Assembly (NCBI GenBank): GCA_963978905.1
Contig: OZ022256.1
Coordinates: 16,369,731-16,433,730, forward strand
Origin: Trichostrongylus colubriformis
Taxonomy: Eukaryota > Nematoda > Chromadorea > Rhabditida > Trichostrongylidae
Reading direction: 5' to 3'
DNA: 64,000 bases
This document shows positions 55,378 through 64,000 of the stretch, piece after piece. Below the pieces are notes generated by a model. The model had not been told where the DNA came from and did not search any database. It worked only from the letters and a program-made list of their open reading frames with translations. A program made the position numbers and the translations under genes. Positions within the stretch are counted from its first letter, which is position 1, and every line of letters starts with the position of its first letter.

Positions 55378-55877
55378 TAGAAAGAATTTGGCACGAAATT
55401 GTCTTGAACAGAAAAGATATCACCAATTCTTATGATAATAATACAGCACAAGAAACAGATTTCGCAAGAAACTTCAAATTACGAAAAATGACCGAGAAGC
55501 TCGAGCCTATAAGCAAGTCAGATCGAGAACGATTAATCGATTTATATCACGTCTTGCACGGAATGTTAGGGTTTCATAATAAAAAAAAAACAAGTTAGAA
55601 ACCCTGTAAAAAGATCTTTGATAAAGAAGATGTGTTCAAAGAAATCAATCATACAATAAATGAGAAAATGAGTGGGAACAAATCCATTTCGCTTTTTGAT
55701 TCGAAAAGCTGTAATTCAAACTACCTTTTCAAAGTCAAAGCCGGAATCAGCTGCGATGGAGGCATCACCGAAAGATGGAGGAGCACGTGTGAAGCATTCC
55801 TGGACTTGTCACCAATACATACAGTGCGAATATCTTTATCCTTGTCAGCGTTCGCCAGCATGAACTTTGCTTCCTGA
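55378..55877 (+). other. unexplained AT-rich reading frame with one stop
   Basis: Immediately after the mariner TIR one plus-strand frame runs about 165 codons with a single TAG near 55596, right after a run of A residues. It is Lys/Asn/Ile/Ser rich: ETDFARNFKLRKMTEKLEPI, SDRERLIDLYHVLHGMLGFH, then after the stop DVFKEINHTINEKMSGNKSI and LFKVKAGISCDGG. There is no signal peptide or known motif. The first residues overlap the mariner end, so its true start is unknown. It could be an exon, a transposon gene fragment or chance in AT-rich DNA. I assign no function. Confidence 0.35.
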
Positions 55878-56390
55878 AAAGGACTGCGATGGAAACCAAG
55901 ACGAAAAATGCACAGCAATGTAGAATGTAGAAAAGCATACTACTAGAGTAAAGAAATGATCGGATGCAGTTGAAATACGACAATTTACGCTTGTTCGAAT
56001 TCGGCGCTAGAGGCCTCTACCCGAATCGAGCGAGATTCGCGCTAGGAAACATATGATGAAAGGAATCTCTGTTTTTTTTCATTCTGTGTAAGCCTGGGAA
56101 AAGAGATTTCCTTCCCTTATGCTTAGGCAAACACACGCTTGCTGGCAACTAAACCCAAACGAACGAATTCGCTCAGGAGTACAGGCGGACATTCGCAAAG
56201 GGACCTCGAGCGATGGAGTTCGAGCCACCTCATGATCCGTTGACCGAATAACTTGCCATTGTTCACATAAGTTAATAAGCTAAAATCACGCGAAAGATGA
56301 TCAGCGACGCAGTTACGATACTATAGGAAGCTTGGCAGTAAAATCACATTTGAGGTAGATTTGTAACAGCTAAAATTTTGAAACAAAGAA
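55878..56390. other. no gene recognised
   Basis: Spacer. A pair GTAAGCCTGGGAAAAGAG / CCCTTATGCTTAGG (56088-56132) resembles fragments at 22.0 and 61.6 kb and may be a small repeat. Nothing else is supportable. Confidence 0.35.
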
Positions 56391-56394
56391 TTTG

Positions 56395-57805
56395 CAACGG
56401 ATCAACTCCAAGATGACTGTGTTTCTCCTTAGATTGCAAATTATTGACATGTCGCTCAGCAGAGATACTGTAGTGATCCATATCTAAGTCACAATAGATG
56501 CTACCCGGATAAACTTGTAAGGAAAGACTATTTGAGGAAGTTAACAGGAATCCTGTTTTCTGAGAGTCTGCGGTAGATCAGTTTCATCGATCTCTTTCGC
56601 AAAAATGCAACTATCCTTTGAGTGAGTTAGGTACTCCGCTAGGTGAGCGTTGTAGCCACCTCAAACCACTTTTCCAAAGAAATCAGTAACTCTTGTTCAC
56701 TTCGAGGCAAGTCCAGGCGGTTCAGGAATATGGTAGAACGTTCCCTAAGCTTTCTAGGAAAATGTATATTGACCCACCAGATCCCGTGGAGAGAGCTACA
56801 ATGCCAGTTGTCGATACCCACCCAACTCGCGGTGTCATCTGTTATGAGCGGTCTTGCGGCAACAAAACGGCGGAAGCTTGCCACTCCATCAGCGCTGCAT
56901 TGGGCAAGGGATGTGTGAGCTACGTGACCGTGCGCCGCTGGTTCATCAGCTTCAGCAACGACGAGATTGACATGAAAGACAAACTGGGACTGTGCTGGTT
57001 CTGGGACGCGGAAGGAATGCTTTTCCGCGAGGTGCTGGTACAAGGCGAGACAGTCACCGCTACCATATGCACCCACCAGCTCCAGCAGCTCGCCGTCGCT
57101 GTTCGAGAAAAGCGCCGAAAAAGGTCCGCGGTCACCCTCCTACATGACGACGCCCGCTCCTCCGATTTCCTCCGATTTCGCGAAAAGTGCCCAGGCCAAG
57201 CTACAGGAGCTCGGCTGGGATATCCTGGCCCACCCGCCATACACTCCAGACATTGCCCTTTCTGACCAACTCCTTACCCATCTCGAATCCTTCCTGGCCA
57301 AGAGAAAATTCCTTGATTATGACATCCTTGCGAAGGCGATCGCTGACTTCTTCGATTCTCAGAACCCAGAGTTCTGGGAGGAGGGAATCAACGGTTTTCC
57401 TATAAAGTAGCAGAGGGTTACCGATAACAATGGTCACTACGTTGTTGCCTAATTGTTATTTGTTGGACGAAAAAAAAATAAAAAGTGATGATCGAAAAAA
57501 ATACGACAAGACTTGTGGGACAACCTAATACTAGGGTTATGCAGATTGAATCGACTAGTTCCTTCATGACATGGCCTTAACAGCCAATACTTGCTTGGAG
57601 ATAGCATAATTTCCATGCGCAGTAGTAGGAAGCAAAAGCATAATCTGCCCTGACTCTACTGTATCTCAGAGATCTCAAACCCAATTGATTTAATCCTTCC
57701 CTGTGACAAGGCAACTGACTGGAAGTCAAATCAGTCTTTTTTTCGATACAACTGCTGAGCTTTTTCCAGTTTGAGAATATGTTTTAGAGGGGAGTATTCA
57801 GATGG
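56395..57805 (-). pseudogene. LINE 3' fragment (same family as 0.06-1.42 kb) split by a mariner
   Basis: On the minus strand 57.80-57.53 kb matches the 0.84-1.13 kb LINE (ATATTCTCAAACTGGAAAAA, CAATTGGGTTTGAGATCTC, GAACTAGTCGATTCAATC), and 56.67-56.40 kb matches 1.19-1.42 kb (GATTCCTGTTAACTTCCTCA, AGCATCTATTGTGACTTAGA). The interval between is a mariner copy. About 60 bp of LINE sequence at the junction is missing. No intact frame remains. Confidence 0.85.
56662..57528 (+). mobile_element. mariner-like element copy B, internally deleted
   Basis: Same family as 54186-55377: RGVICYERSCGNKTAEACHS near 56830-56890, GKGCVSYVTVRRWFISFSN (56906-56962), then an abrupt jump from DMKDK to a segment equivalent to 54880 onward (CWFWDAEGMLFREVLVQG), AVTLLHDDARS near 57130 (second catalytic block), AKLQELGWDILAHPPYTPDI, LESFLAKRKFLDYDILAKAI and FFDSQNPEFWEEGING. 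About 370 bp including the first catalytic Asp is deleted. The right TIR ends GACAACCTAA before TA; the left end is truncated. Confidence 0.87.
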
Positions 57806-58164
57806 GAGTAGGTTGGGACACACGGATTTCGACCTCGACTGCGACCTTGTGACGTAAGTTTCTTTGACACTTTGTTAATGTGGCTTTTATGGTCCTTACG
57901 TACAAGTCGATTCCGTTGTATTCATGACTAAAATAAAACTTTTCATGCCTTAGAGATCCCAGTTGTTTGAGTCGAATTCACACCCACTTGTCATTTCAGT
58001 ATTCATACAATAGTTCACGCAGTTTTCAAAATATCTCTGGAGAAAACTGCTTCAATACCTCGAAGACGGACATGGTCACCCGCGCGACCTGGTGGCCTCA
58101 CAGACCGTGTGTCCCAACCGCCACCCGATTTCAGTTCTGAAATAGTGCTAAGTGGCCCCCAGGG
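57806..58164. other. no gene recognised
   Basis: Spacer between the LINE fragment and the inverted repeat. GTGGCCCCCAGGGCTCC near 58151 and GGGGGCCAC near 58182 make a small imperfect hairpin at the repeat boundary. Confidence 0.4.
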
Positions 58165-58582
58165 CTCCTCACTGAAGCTCATGGGGGCCACTTTTACTGT
58201 GCGACAGCCTATAAATGCAGAAAACGCTACATCGCCAAGGTCGCTCATTGATATAACGTTTGCTAATGAAGAGCACCTTGGAGGATCGGAACTCTTCGGT
58301 TTTCGAAATCGCGAGCGTGCGAAGTGGAACTACTGGCATTGCCCATTTGATCAGTTCACAACTTGGGTACATTTGCGATTCTTCTGAGAACGGGTGGAGC
58401 TGGCTGCCTGAGCAGCACTCCGTCACTGTATTGATTGACCTTTTACACGTCAGCTGATTGTATGCTGTGTCTCGTGGCATTGCAAGGAGATCATTGGAGC
58501 ATTTACAGCATTAACATGTAATACTCATGACATACAAGCACTTAGTCAAAGACAGTGATAGGAGTAATTCGGTTGCATTATA

Positions 58583-58800
58583 GATTCCAATCTTCAGTAT
58601 CGTGCGAAAGCTGACACGTGATGCGTGATGCGTAAGCCCGATGCGGGGCTCGACCGCGACAGCCAGATTAGGAGTCTGGTGCTCTACCGACTGAGCTAAC
58701 CGGGCTGATGCTAATTGTAGGATTCCTCACCACTGATTCTCAAAATAAACCAATTCAGATTCCAATCTTTAGCATCGTGCGAAAGCTGACACGTCAAGCA
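58583..58800. repeat. ~40-bp direct repeat flanking the tRNA-like gene
   Basis: GATTCCAATCTTCAGTATCG...AAAGCTGACACGT at about 58584-58620 recurs as GATTCCAATCTTTAGCATCG...AAAGCTGACACGT at about 58758-58794, with the tRNA-like gene and about 80 bp of other sequence between. It looks like a tandem duplication or a long target duplication. Confidence 0.8.
58635..58705 (-). tRNA. tRNA-like gene, anticodon CCT (Arg) on a Lys-type body, likely pseudogene
   Basis: On the minus strand: acceptor GCCCGGT/ATCGGGC (one G-T pair), D arm TAGCTCAGTCGGTAGAGC, anticodon stem CCAGA/TCTGG with loop CTCCTAA (anticodon CCT), and a T arm GCGG-TCGAGCC-CCGC that is 2 nt shorter than the usual GNGGGTTCGAGCCCCNC. The A box TAGCTCAGTCGG is perfect, but the B box lacks one G and one T. 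Body sequence resembles eukaryotic tRNA-Lys(CTT), so the anticodon may have arisen by one base change. It encodes no CCA. Function doubtful because of the shortened T arm. Confidence 0.7.
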
Positions 58801-59650
58801 CCACGTCATTCCCATCGATACGGCATTAATACGATGCAATGAGTATCATTCCGCTATCATGCTCATTATTCTATACCTCAGTCATTCCTAGGTAAAGACT
58901 CCCCTGGGAGGCGGGCTGACATGATAAAGGCGGCTTGGTCTAATGAGGCCGCTCCCGCCACAGCTCAAGGGGGCGCCTTCCGCGAGGGATTTCATCATAC
59001 ACAGGCCTCTCAGACTCGCGATGTTTCAGAGAATGGCTCGTTTCCGGATCCTTATCACCCACATCACCCATATCACTGCCTTGAAATATAAAAGTTGTAA
59101 TGTTACAATGTGTTTCTCAATAAACATGTATTGTTAGTCATAAAGATTCAAATTAAAACAACACCTTCACAGCTTGGTCCGCAACGCAGCTTGTTCATCT
59201 CCGATATTCTTTCAAAGGTGCCTTAGGCGCGAATTGAGGGCTTCCTTTTCTCTGCTCCATTTTCCCTCGCTTGTGGCTTCAGGAATATCGCAGTACTTCA
59301 GTAAGCTTTAAATTTGAGCTCGTATTTCATGTATATTGGATGTTTTAAGCGCTGTAAATGCTTCTACGACCTGTTTGCATTGCCACGAGCCACAGCATAC
59401 AATTAGTTGACGTGTAAAAGGTTAGGCAATGTACTCTGACGGAGGAGTGCTGTTAAGGCAGCCAGCCTGACCCGTTCTCACAAAAATCAAACGATTTTGA
59501 GAGCTGAGGAGTTCGGATTCTCCAGTGCTCTTCATTTGCCAACATTCACCTTATCTTAATGGGCAACGTTGGCGGTGTAGTGTGCAATTTCCACGTTTAT
59601 GCAGCTGTCGCATAGTAAAATTGGCCCCCATAAGCTCCAGTGAAGACAGC

Positions 59651-60079
59651 TTCTCCATGTGATTCACTGATCATCTAAATGTTGCACCACAGCGGTCATG
59701 CATCTCGAAGGGGATGTGGCCATAGCTAAGGCAGTTGGCCAGCTGAGATTGATAGTGATGGATCAACAGTGATGGACCGTAGACTGAGAGACTACAAAAC
59801 GTAATTGTGGAGCTATATTCATTGATCATCAGTACGGTACGAAGTTGGTGATATATGAATGGGAGCGAACAGCGTGATATTATGTCTCCGTCGACTATGT
59901 ACCTCATCAAATTCAACTTTCGAAGATTCATGTTGCTTGGACCTAGTTTTCGTGAGGCGGCAGCTCTGAAACTGCCTCTCATGAGATTGCAGTCACGAAT
60001 TTTACAACTAATCTGGTATAATCACAGCCACATCAATAGAAGATTGAAAGAAAAAAGAAGTTAACTTCAAGATTGATGG
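59651..60079. other. no gene recognised
   Basis: Spacer or eroded 5' part of the LINE that follows. Overlapping frames on both strands (59671-59982 minus, 59855-60064 plus) lack motifs. Confidence 0.35.
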
Positions 60080-60690
60080 GTCACTTCGCTATCAGTGATC
60101 TAGATGAAGCCGAACTCCTTGTGGGTGAGTATCAACTTGTCTAAGCCGTGTTTGATGGGCAGAGTCAAACATTTTGCCATGCTTCCCAGTTACGGAGAAT
60201 TATATGATTGCTTCGTGAGAAAATATTTGAGGTGCTTTCCAGTTGATCTAATTCCTCATCGGTCACATCAGACTTCATCCCATGTACCTTCAGTAAACCA
60301 ATTCTCCCGCATATCCTCTACCCCCTCGAGCACATCTTCAATTTGATCTATATGAGAGCAGATTCCTGCTTACTGGAGACATTCACTGATCATACTTGTG
60401 CCAAAAAAGCCACCGTATAACCGCTGCGAAAACTATCGGCCAGTTAGCATGACGTCCATCTTCGCTAAGGCTTGGACTAAAGCCATGGAACAGAACAGAG
60501 ATCTTCGTACTCTACTCCATTACTTATTAGCAAATTGCAGTATGTGAGTTTTCATCCGTTGGCTATTGGGTGGACAGTTCTGTTTCGATGAATCGCACTT
60601 ATCAAGTTCGTATTGGTGATGCACTGTCTAACTCATGTTCTGCCACTAATGGAGTGCCGCAAGGTGGCGTTTTGTCTCCCTTACTGTTTT
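60080..60690 (+). pseudogene. LINE RT remnant A
   Basis: Readable in shifting frames: DLDEAELLVGE near 60098, PLEHIFNLIY near 60327, IPAYWRHSLIILVPKKPPYN (60362-60421), CENYRPVSMTSIFAKAWT (60424-60477, an RT motif) and NGVPQGGVLSPLLF-like sequence (60649-60690, the GxPQG motif). Stops and shifts throughout. At about 60691 it abuts the endonuclease region of a second LINE. Confidence 0.8.
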
Positions 60691-61437
60691 GAGTATACAC
60701 GTGCGTCAATAGTTATACATTCGGCACCAACATATGTACTTGACCTTGTCCTATCCAACGAAAAGGGCCTGATGCAGGTCTTAGATGTTGGCCCTCCCAT
60801 CGGCTTCAGTGACCACTCCGCCATTTCCTTCTACCTTGACCTCTCTCTTAGCAAACAACACTTTGTGTTAAAAAGGATGTATAAAGATGCAAACTATGAC
60901 ACTATATGCGCGTACCTTTCAGACACAGACTGGACAGGATCCTTTAACAACGTCCTCTCTCTTAATGAGAAGTACGAGCTCTTTATTACCATTTTGCACC
61001 ACACCATTGATTTGTTTGTTCCAGTGTGCAGGGTACCATTGCAAAGTTCTCATCTCCCTCCTCATCTCCGCTCTATTTATAATAAGAGACTCACTGCTTG
61101 GCAACGTGCAACTTCTAGTTCTCCGCCAATTGACTGGCAATCATATCACAAGACTTCTGCCATCTTTGGTAAGGAACTGAGGAAGTATAACCGCCGTATT
61201 GAAAGGAAAGTCATTCATCCCAATGATAAACGAGCTTTTTATGAGTGTCGGTAAACGGACAAATGTGCGGCGGTACTCACTGCCGCGACGCATGAGCTCA
61301 CGCGTCGCAGCCTCCATCATGGCGCGCGCTGGCATGCTTATGAGCTCTAGGTCTTCTTACCTCATCGGGCAAAGCTCTTCGTGAGCAGCACACGAGATCT
61401 TCGTCTGCTACGGTGTGTGTAAAAGAAAGACTCCTAA

Positions 61438-61486
61438 CTCGCCGCTAAAGCGGCGAGCCAAGAGTCGCGCGCGCTTCGCGCGCATT
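61438..61486. other. two consecutive GC-rich hairpins
   Basis: CTCGCCGC-TAAA-GCGGCGAG (about 61439-61458, perfect 8-bp stem) and GCGCGCG-CTT-CGCGCGC (about 61468-61484, 7-bp stem) follow one another directly before the first tandem unit. Structural role unknown. Confidence 0.8.
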
Positions 61487-61850
61487 GCAAGGGAAGGAAG
61501 CCTCGACGTGGGGGTTAATATGGGCCGTCGCCAAATATCGTTATTGAGTTTATGTCATCGGTGAGAAGAAAGCGACACTTGTCATCGCAGAATGTATACT
61601 AAAGTGTATATTTCAACCTAAGCCTGCAAGGGAAGGAAGCCCCGACGTGGGGGCTAATATGGGCCGTCGCCAAACATCGTTGTTGAGTTTATGACATCGG
61701 TGAGAAGAAATCGACACTTGTCATCGCAGAATGTATACTAAAGTGTATATTTTAACCTAAGCCTGCAAGGGAAGGAAGCCCCGACGTGGGGGCTAATATG
61801 GGGTGTCGCCAAATATCGTTGTTGAGCTAGTATCGGTGAGACGGAAGTAA
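61487..61850 (+). repeat. 2.6 tandem copies of a ~138-bp unit inside the Mutator-like element
   Basis: TGCAAGGGAAGGAAGC begins at 61487, 61625 and 61764 (spacings 138 and 139), followed by CGACGTGGGGG and AATATGGGCCGTCGCC-like sequence. The third copy breaks off near 61845. Confidence 0.92.
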
Positions 61851-63065
61851 CTCTGCATTCACCGCCAAAGTGCGGTGACCCTACAGCAACGGGAACCGAA
61901 GGCTCCCGCAATTACTAAATTGGCGATTTGGAACCCCAATCGCAATGGCAACGAATCATCCTCCACTACTTCACGGCTAGCCCACAGTGTCCTCCGTCTC
62001 GTCGGACTATCCGATGAGACGACGTTGGCTTCCGTACCAATCATGCGTAGTACACTCTGCGAGTATCTTGCCACGTGCACTCTCTTACGCGGAGTGCGCA
62101 GACGGAGCGACGAAACGGGAGAAAGCCTGTGCCCACTGACGACGAACCGCGACGCAAGCTCACGCGTCGCGGTAGTGAGTACCACCGCACATTTGTCCGT
62201 TTACCATTCCCCGCTTTTTATCGACTTATTAATTCAAGACTCCATGATAGACCCAAAATCTGTGTATTAAAATCTAATGACAATGTCACTGCTAGAACTG
62301 ATGATCAAAAAGCCGAACTCCTTGCCGACACATTTGTTAAAGCTTTCAGCTCTCCTATTCTAGACAAGGGTACCCACACACCTTCCTTTCCAGCCATGAC
62401 CGATTCTGTCTGGTTCTACATGGAAGACATCTACAATCTTATCATTGCCTGGCCCTCATCGACCTCCGACACCCCGGATCATGTTCCTCTCTTTTTCTTG
62501 AAGAGGATGGCTCACATTATATCGCGTCCACTAGAACACATATTCAATCTAAGCTTCATGTGTGCCGAAGTGCCGCTCAAGTGGCGGCTATCCTTCGTCA
62601 CACCCATCTTAAAGAAGCAGCCGGCGACGTCCTCAGACAACTACCGACCAGTTAGCATTACCTCTATTTTTTCTAGGCTTTTCGAAAAGATCTTGAAGAA
62701 AAGGATTGAGTCACACGTGGAGGAGCATGCAATCATTCCGACCAATCAACATGGCTTCCAAAGAGGGAAGTCTACTGTCACAGCGATGTTGGAGACCCCT
62801 AATGATTGGACCCTTGACTTGGATAACGGCTCCCCTACCGATGTCGTATACCTTGACTTTTCCAAAGCCTTTGACAAAGTGCACATAGTAAACTCCTCTC
62901 CAAACTGTGCACTGTTGGTATTCACCCTAGAATCATTGCATGGATCCAAGCTTTTCTGAGCAGTCGACAATTTGTTGTGCGTATCGGCTCCACCCTCTCT
63001 ACTCCTCGGAATGTAACTGGTGGTGTTCCTCAGGGTGGGGTTCTGTCCTCCTTATTGTTTAATAT

Positions 63066-63797
63066 AAAGGGGGCCAAAAAAAGTAATTTTGCCCACGGCT
63101 CACATCTCCAGTCATACAAAACATAGGGAAACGAAAGAAATGAAAGTATTGAGGCGAAATATTCCCGAAATCTTCCTCTAAAAGCAGGCGAGCTGAGACT
63201 CACTACTTTCATTTTCACAAAAATATAGAACCTTCAACGGCGCGGTCGGGCTTCAGAGCACCCACGGTATCAAGGTCCCCTTAAAACAGTGGAGCCGTGT
63301 TCCATGGTAGGTCTTTTGTGGGAAGCTTCCTAAGGATTGGCCCTTCGGTTCATGGAAGTCACAGAGCTTCTGCTGCTTGGACAAGGCTGCTATGATCCGA
63401 AGTATCATTTTCATGCCCAAATCCGCCTCCGAAGGGGTTTCAGTGGTAACTGCATGTTTTGGCACTTGGAAACGAAGGGCGATGGGAACCCAAAAAAAGG
63501 AATGTTGAAGAACACCACCTGGTATGAATCTCCTTAGGTACTCAGAGTGAACGGACCTCAACAAAGTTGCGAACGAGGGCGACGAAATTTCGAATTTTGC
63601 CCAGTCGAGATGACACATCTTGTTCACTCTTTCCTCGCTCCCGTTCCTGCTCGTGCAGAAGGCTGCCACGGAGTATAGTGATAGAGTGAGGTCTGCTCTT
63701 GAATCTGTGGATGTGAATACCTCAACAGAATTTGCTGTAGTTCGACTAAAATGGGGTGAAAGTTGACGAGACAAAATTACTTTTTTGGCACCCCCTG
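63066..63797. mobile_element. 732-bp TIR element, copy 2 of the CAGGGGGTGCCAAAA family
   Basis: Left AAGGGGGCCAAAAAAAGTAA, right TTACTTTTTTGGCACCCCCTG, TA on each side (63064-63065, 63798-63799); it interrupts LINE B directly after the GVPQGG motif. A minus-strand frame of 195 codons (63840-63253) spans most of it and contains CHLDWAKFEISSPSFATLLR and DFHEPKGQSLGSFPQK; the same stretches are present but frameshifted in copy 1 (35076-35819). No transposase motif is recognised, so coding is unproven. Confidence 0.85.
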
Positions 63798-63803
63798 TAT
63801 ATA

Positions 63804-64000
63804 TTAGGTAGTCGAAAATGTCTTTTCGTATTTTGCCCATAGATATCGTTCGAGTCCTATATCTCCAGTGCTACCAATCACATTGCGTCATACTATATAT
63901 TGTTATAAAGGTAACATTTCAAGCTTCATTTAACCTCAAAGAAAATTAAATTCGGTGGAGCTTAACAAAAGTTACAGCTTTTCAGAAATGAGTGAAAATA
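63804..64000 (+). mobile_element. left end of a mariner-like element running off the window
   Basis: After the TA of the preceding element, TTAGGTAGTCGAAAATGTCT and TTTCGTATTTTGCCC match the form of mariner left TIRs (TTAGGTNGTCNNAAA). The coding part lies beyond 64000, so only the terminus is visible. Confidence 0.5.

Larger units (their letters stand above)
58165..59650. repeat. large inverted repeat, arms 58165-58510 and 59345-59650
   Basis: GGGGGCCACTTTTACTGTGC at 58182 faces inverse sequence at about 59611-59630; GCTAATGAAGAGCACCTTGG at 58261 faces CCAGTGCTCTTCATTTGCC near 59522; TTTTACACGTCAGCTGATTG at 58440 faces CAATTAGTTGACGTGTAAAA at 59400-59419. Arms of about 310-345 bp, moderately diverged, surround an 830-bp interior containing a tRNA-like gene and a stretch related to 48.3-48.6 kb. 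Could be a TIR element that acquired other sequence. Confidence 0.8.
61243..62212. mobile_element. Mutator-like nonautonomous element with 9-bp target duplication
   Basis: GCTTTTTAT precedes (61234-61242) and follows (62213-62221) the element. Its ends align in register: GAGTGTCGGTAAACGGACAA at the left and, inverted, GGGGAATGGTAAACGGACAA at the right, continuing through ATGTGCGG, GGTACTCACT and CCGCGACGC for about 60 bp. Removing the element and one duplication restores the LINE frame exactly. A 9-bp duplication and G-rich ends fit the Mutator/MULE superfamily. The interior holds tandem repeats and strong hairpins but no transposase. Confidence 0.88.
60691..63062 (+). pseudogene. LINE B: endonuclease tail and RT, interrupted by a Mutator-like element
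   Basis: The frame from 60700 encodes the C-terminal part of an APE-type endonuclease (YVLDLVLSNEKG, PPIGFSDHSAISFYLDL: the SDH motif) and the linker LHHTIDLFVPVCRVPLQSS, to NDKRAFY at 61242. After the 970-bp insertion it resumes at 62222 with RLINSRLHDRPKICV, DTPDHVPLFFLKRMAH, SDNYRPVSITSIFSRLFEKI (62635-62695), QHGFQRGKSTVTAMLE (62746-62790) and VVYLDFSKAFDKVH (62843-62884, first catalytic Asp). A frame change follows, then VTGGVPQGGVLSSLLFNI (63013-63064), where another transposon cuts it. YxDD and the 3' end are missing. Long open stretches suggest a fairly young copy. Confidence 0.87.

Overview
The window looks like nuclear DNA of a nematode, most likely a strongylid or hookworm-type clade V worm. 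The reasons are small exons with GTAAGT/GTGAGT donors and TTTCAG acceptors, a secreted serine-protease family, a predicted 29-nt 5' leader behind a TTTCAG (as expected for spliced-leader trans-splicing), and very dense Tc1/mariner, CR1/jockey-like LINE and MITE debris. There are no operons, Shine-Dalgarno sites or dense bacterial ORFs. The species assignment is inference.

The backbone is a tandem array of chymotrypsin-fold (S1) serine-protease genes on the minus strand. SP-1 (6.32-6.61 kb) has only the two N-terminal exons in view. SP-2 (13.25-21.17 kb) and SP-3 (33.45-49.56 kb) carry the signal peptide, pro-region, His, Asp, Ser and C-terminal exons with mutually compatible phases. Two more relics of the signal-peptide exon lie at 24.37-24.48 and 28.26-28.36 kb. 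The surrounding DNA is the same segmental duplication repeated: 5.9-11.5, 12.8-24.3, 24.2-26.6 plus 28.1-30.9 (partial and rearranged), and 33.0-53.8 kb.

Because one paralogous segment often lacks an insertion present in another, many transposons here have an internal empty site. Examples are a 1.26-kb foldback element (9.66-10.92), TA-flanked TIR elements (15.75-16.71, 35.08-35.82), a mariner (33.90-34.79), a Z-DNA-prone MITE (23.96-24.12), and a nest in the last intron of SP-3: a mariner (about 36.3-41.6 kb) holding both a Penelope-like retroelement (36.34-40.01, 12-bp target duplication, hammerhead ribozymes) and a palindromic MITE.

Other content: LINE remnants at 0.06-1.42, 56.4-57.8 and 60.1-63.1 kb; a 146-bp satellite (3.0-4.5 kb); a possible 236-aa secreted/membrane protein gene (30.80-31.80, minus); two related mariner copies (54.2-55.4, 56.7-57.5); an unexplained AT-rich reading frame (55.4-55.9); a tRNA-like gene inside a large inverted repeat (58.2-59.65); and a Mutator-like element with a 9-bp target duplication inside a LINE (61.24-62.21). 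The apparent functional host cargo is the protease family plus perhaps the membrane protein; nearly everything else is mobile or repetitive.
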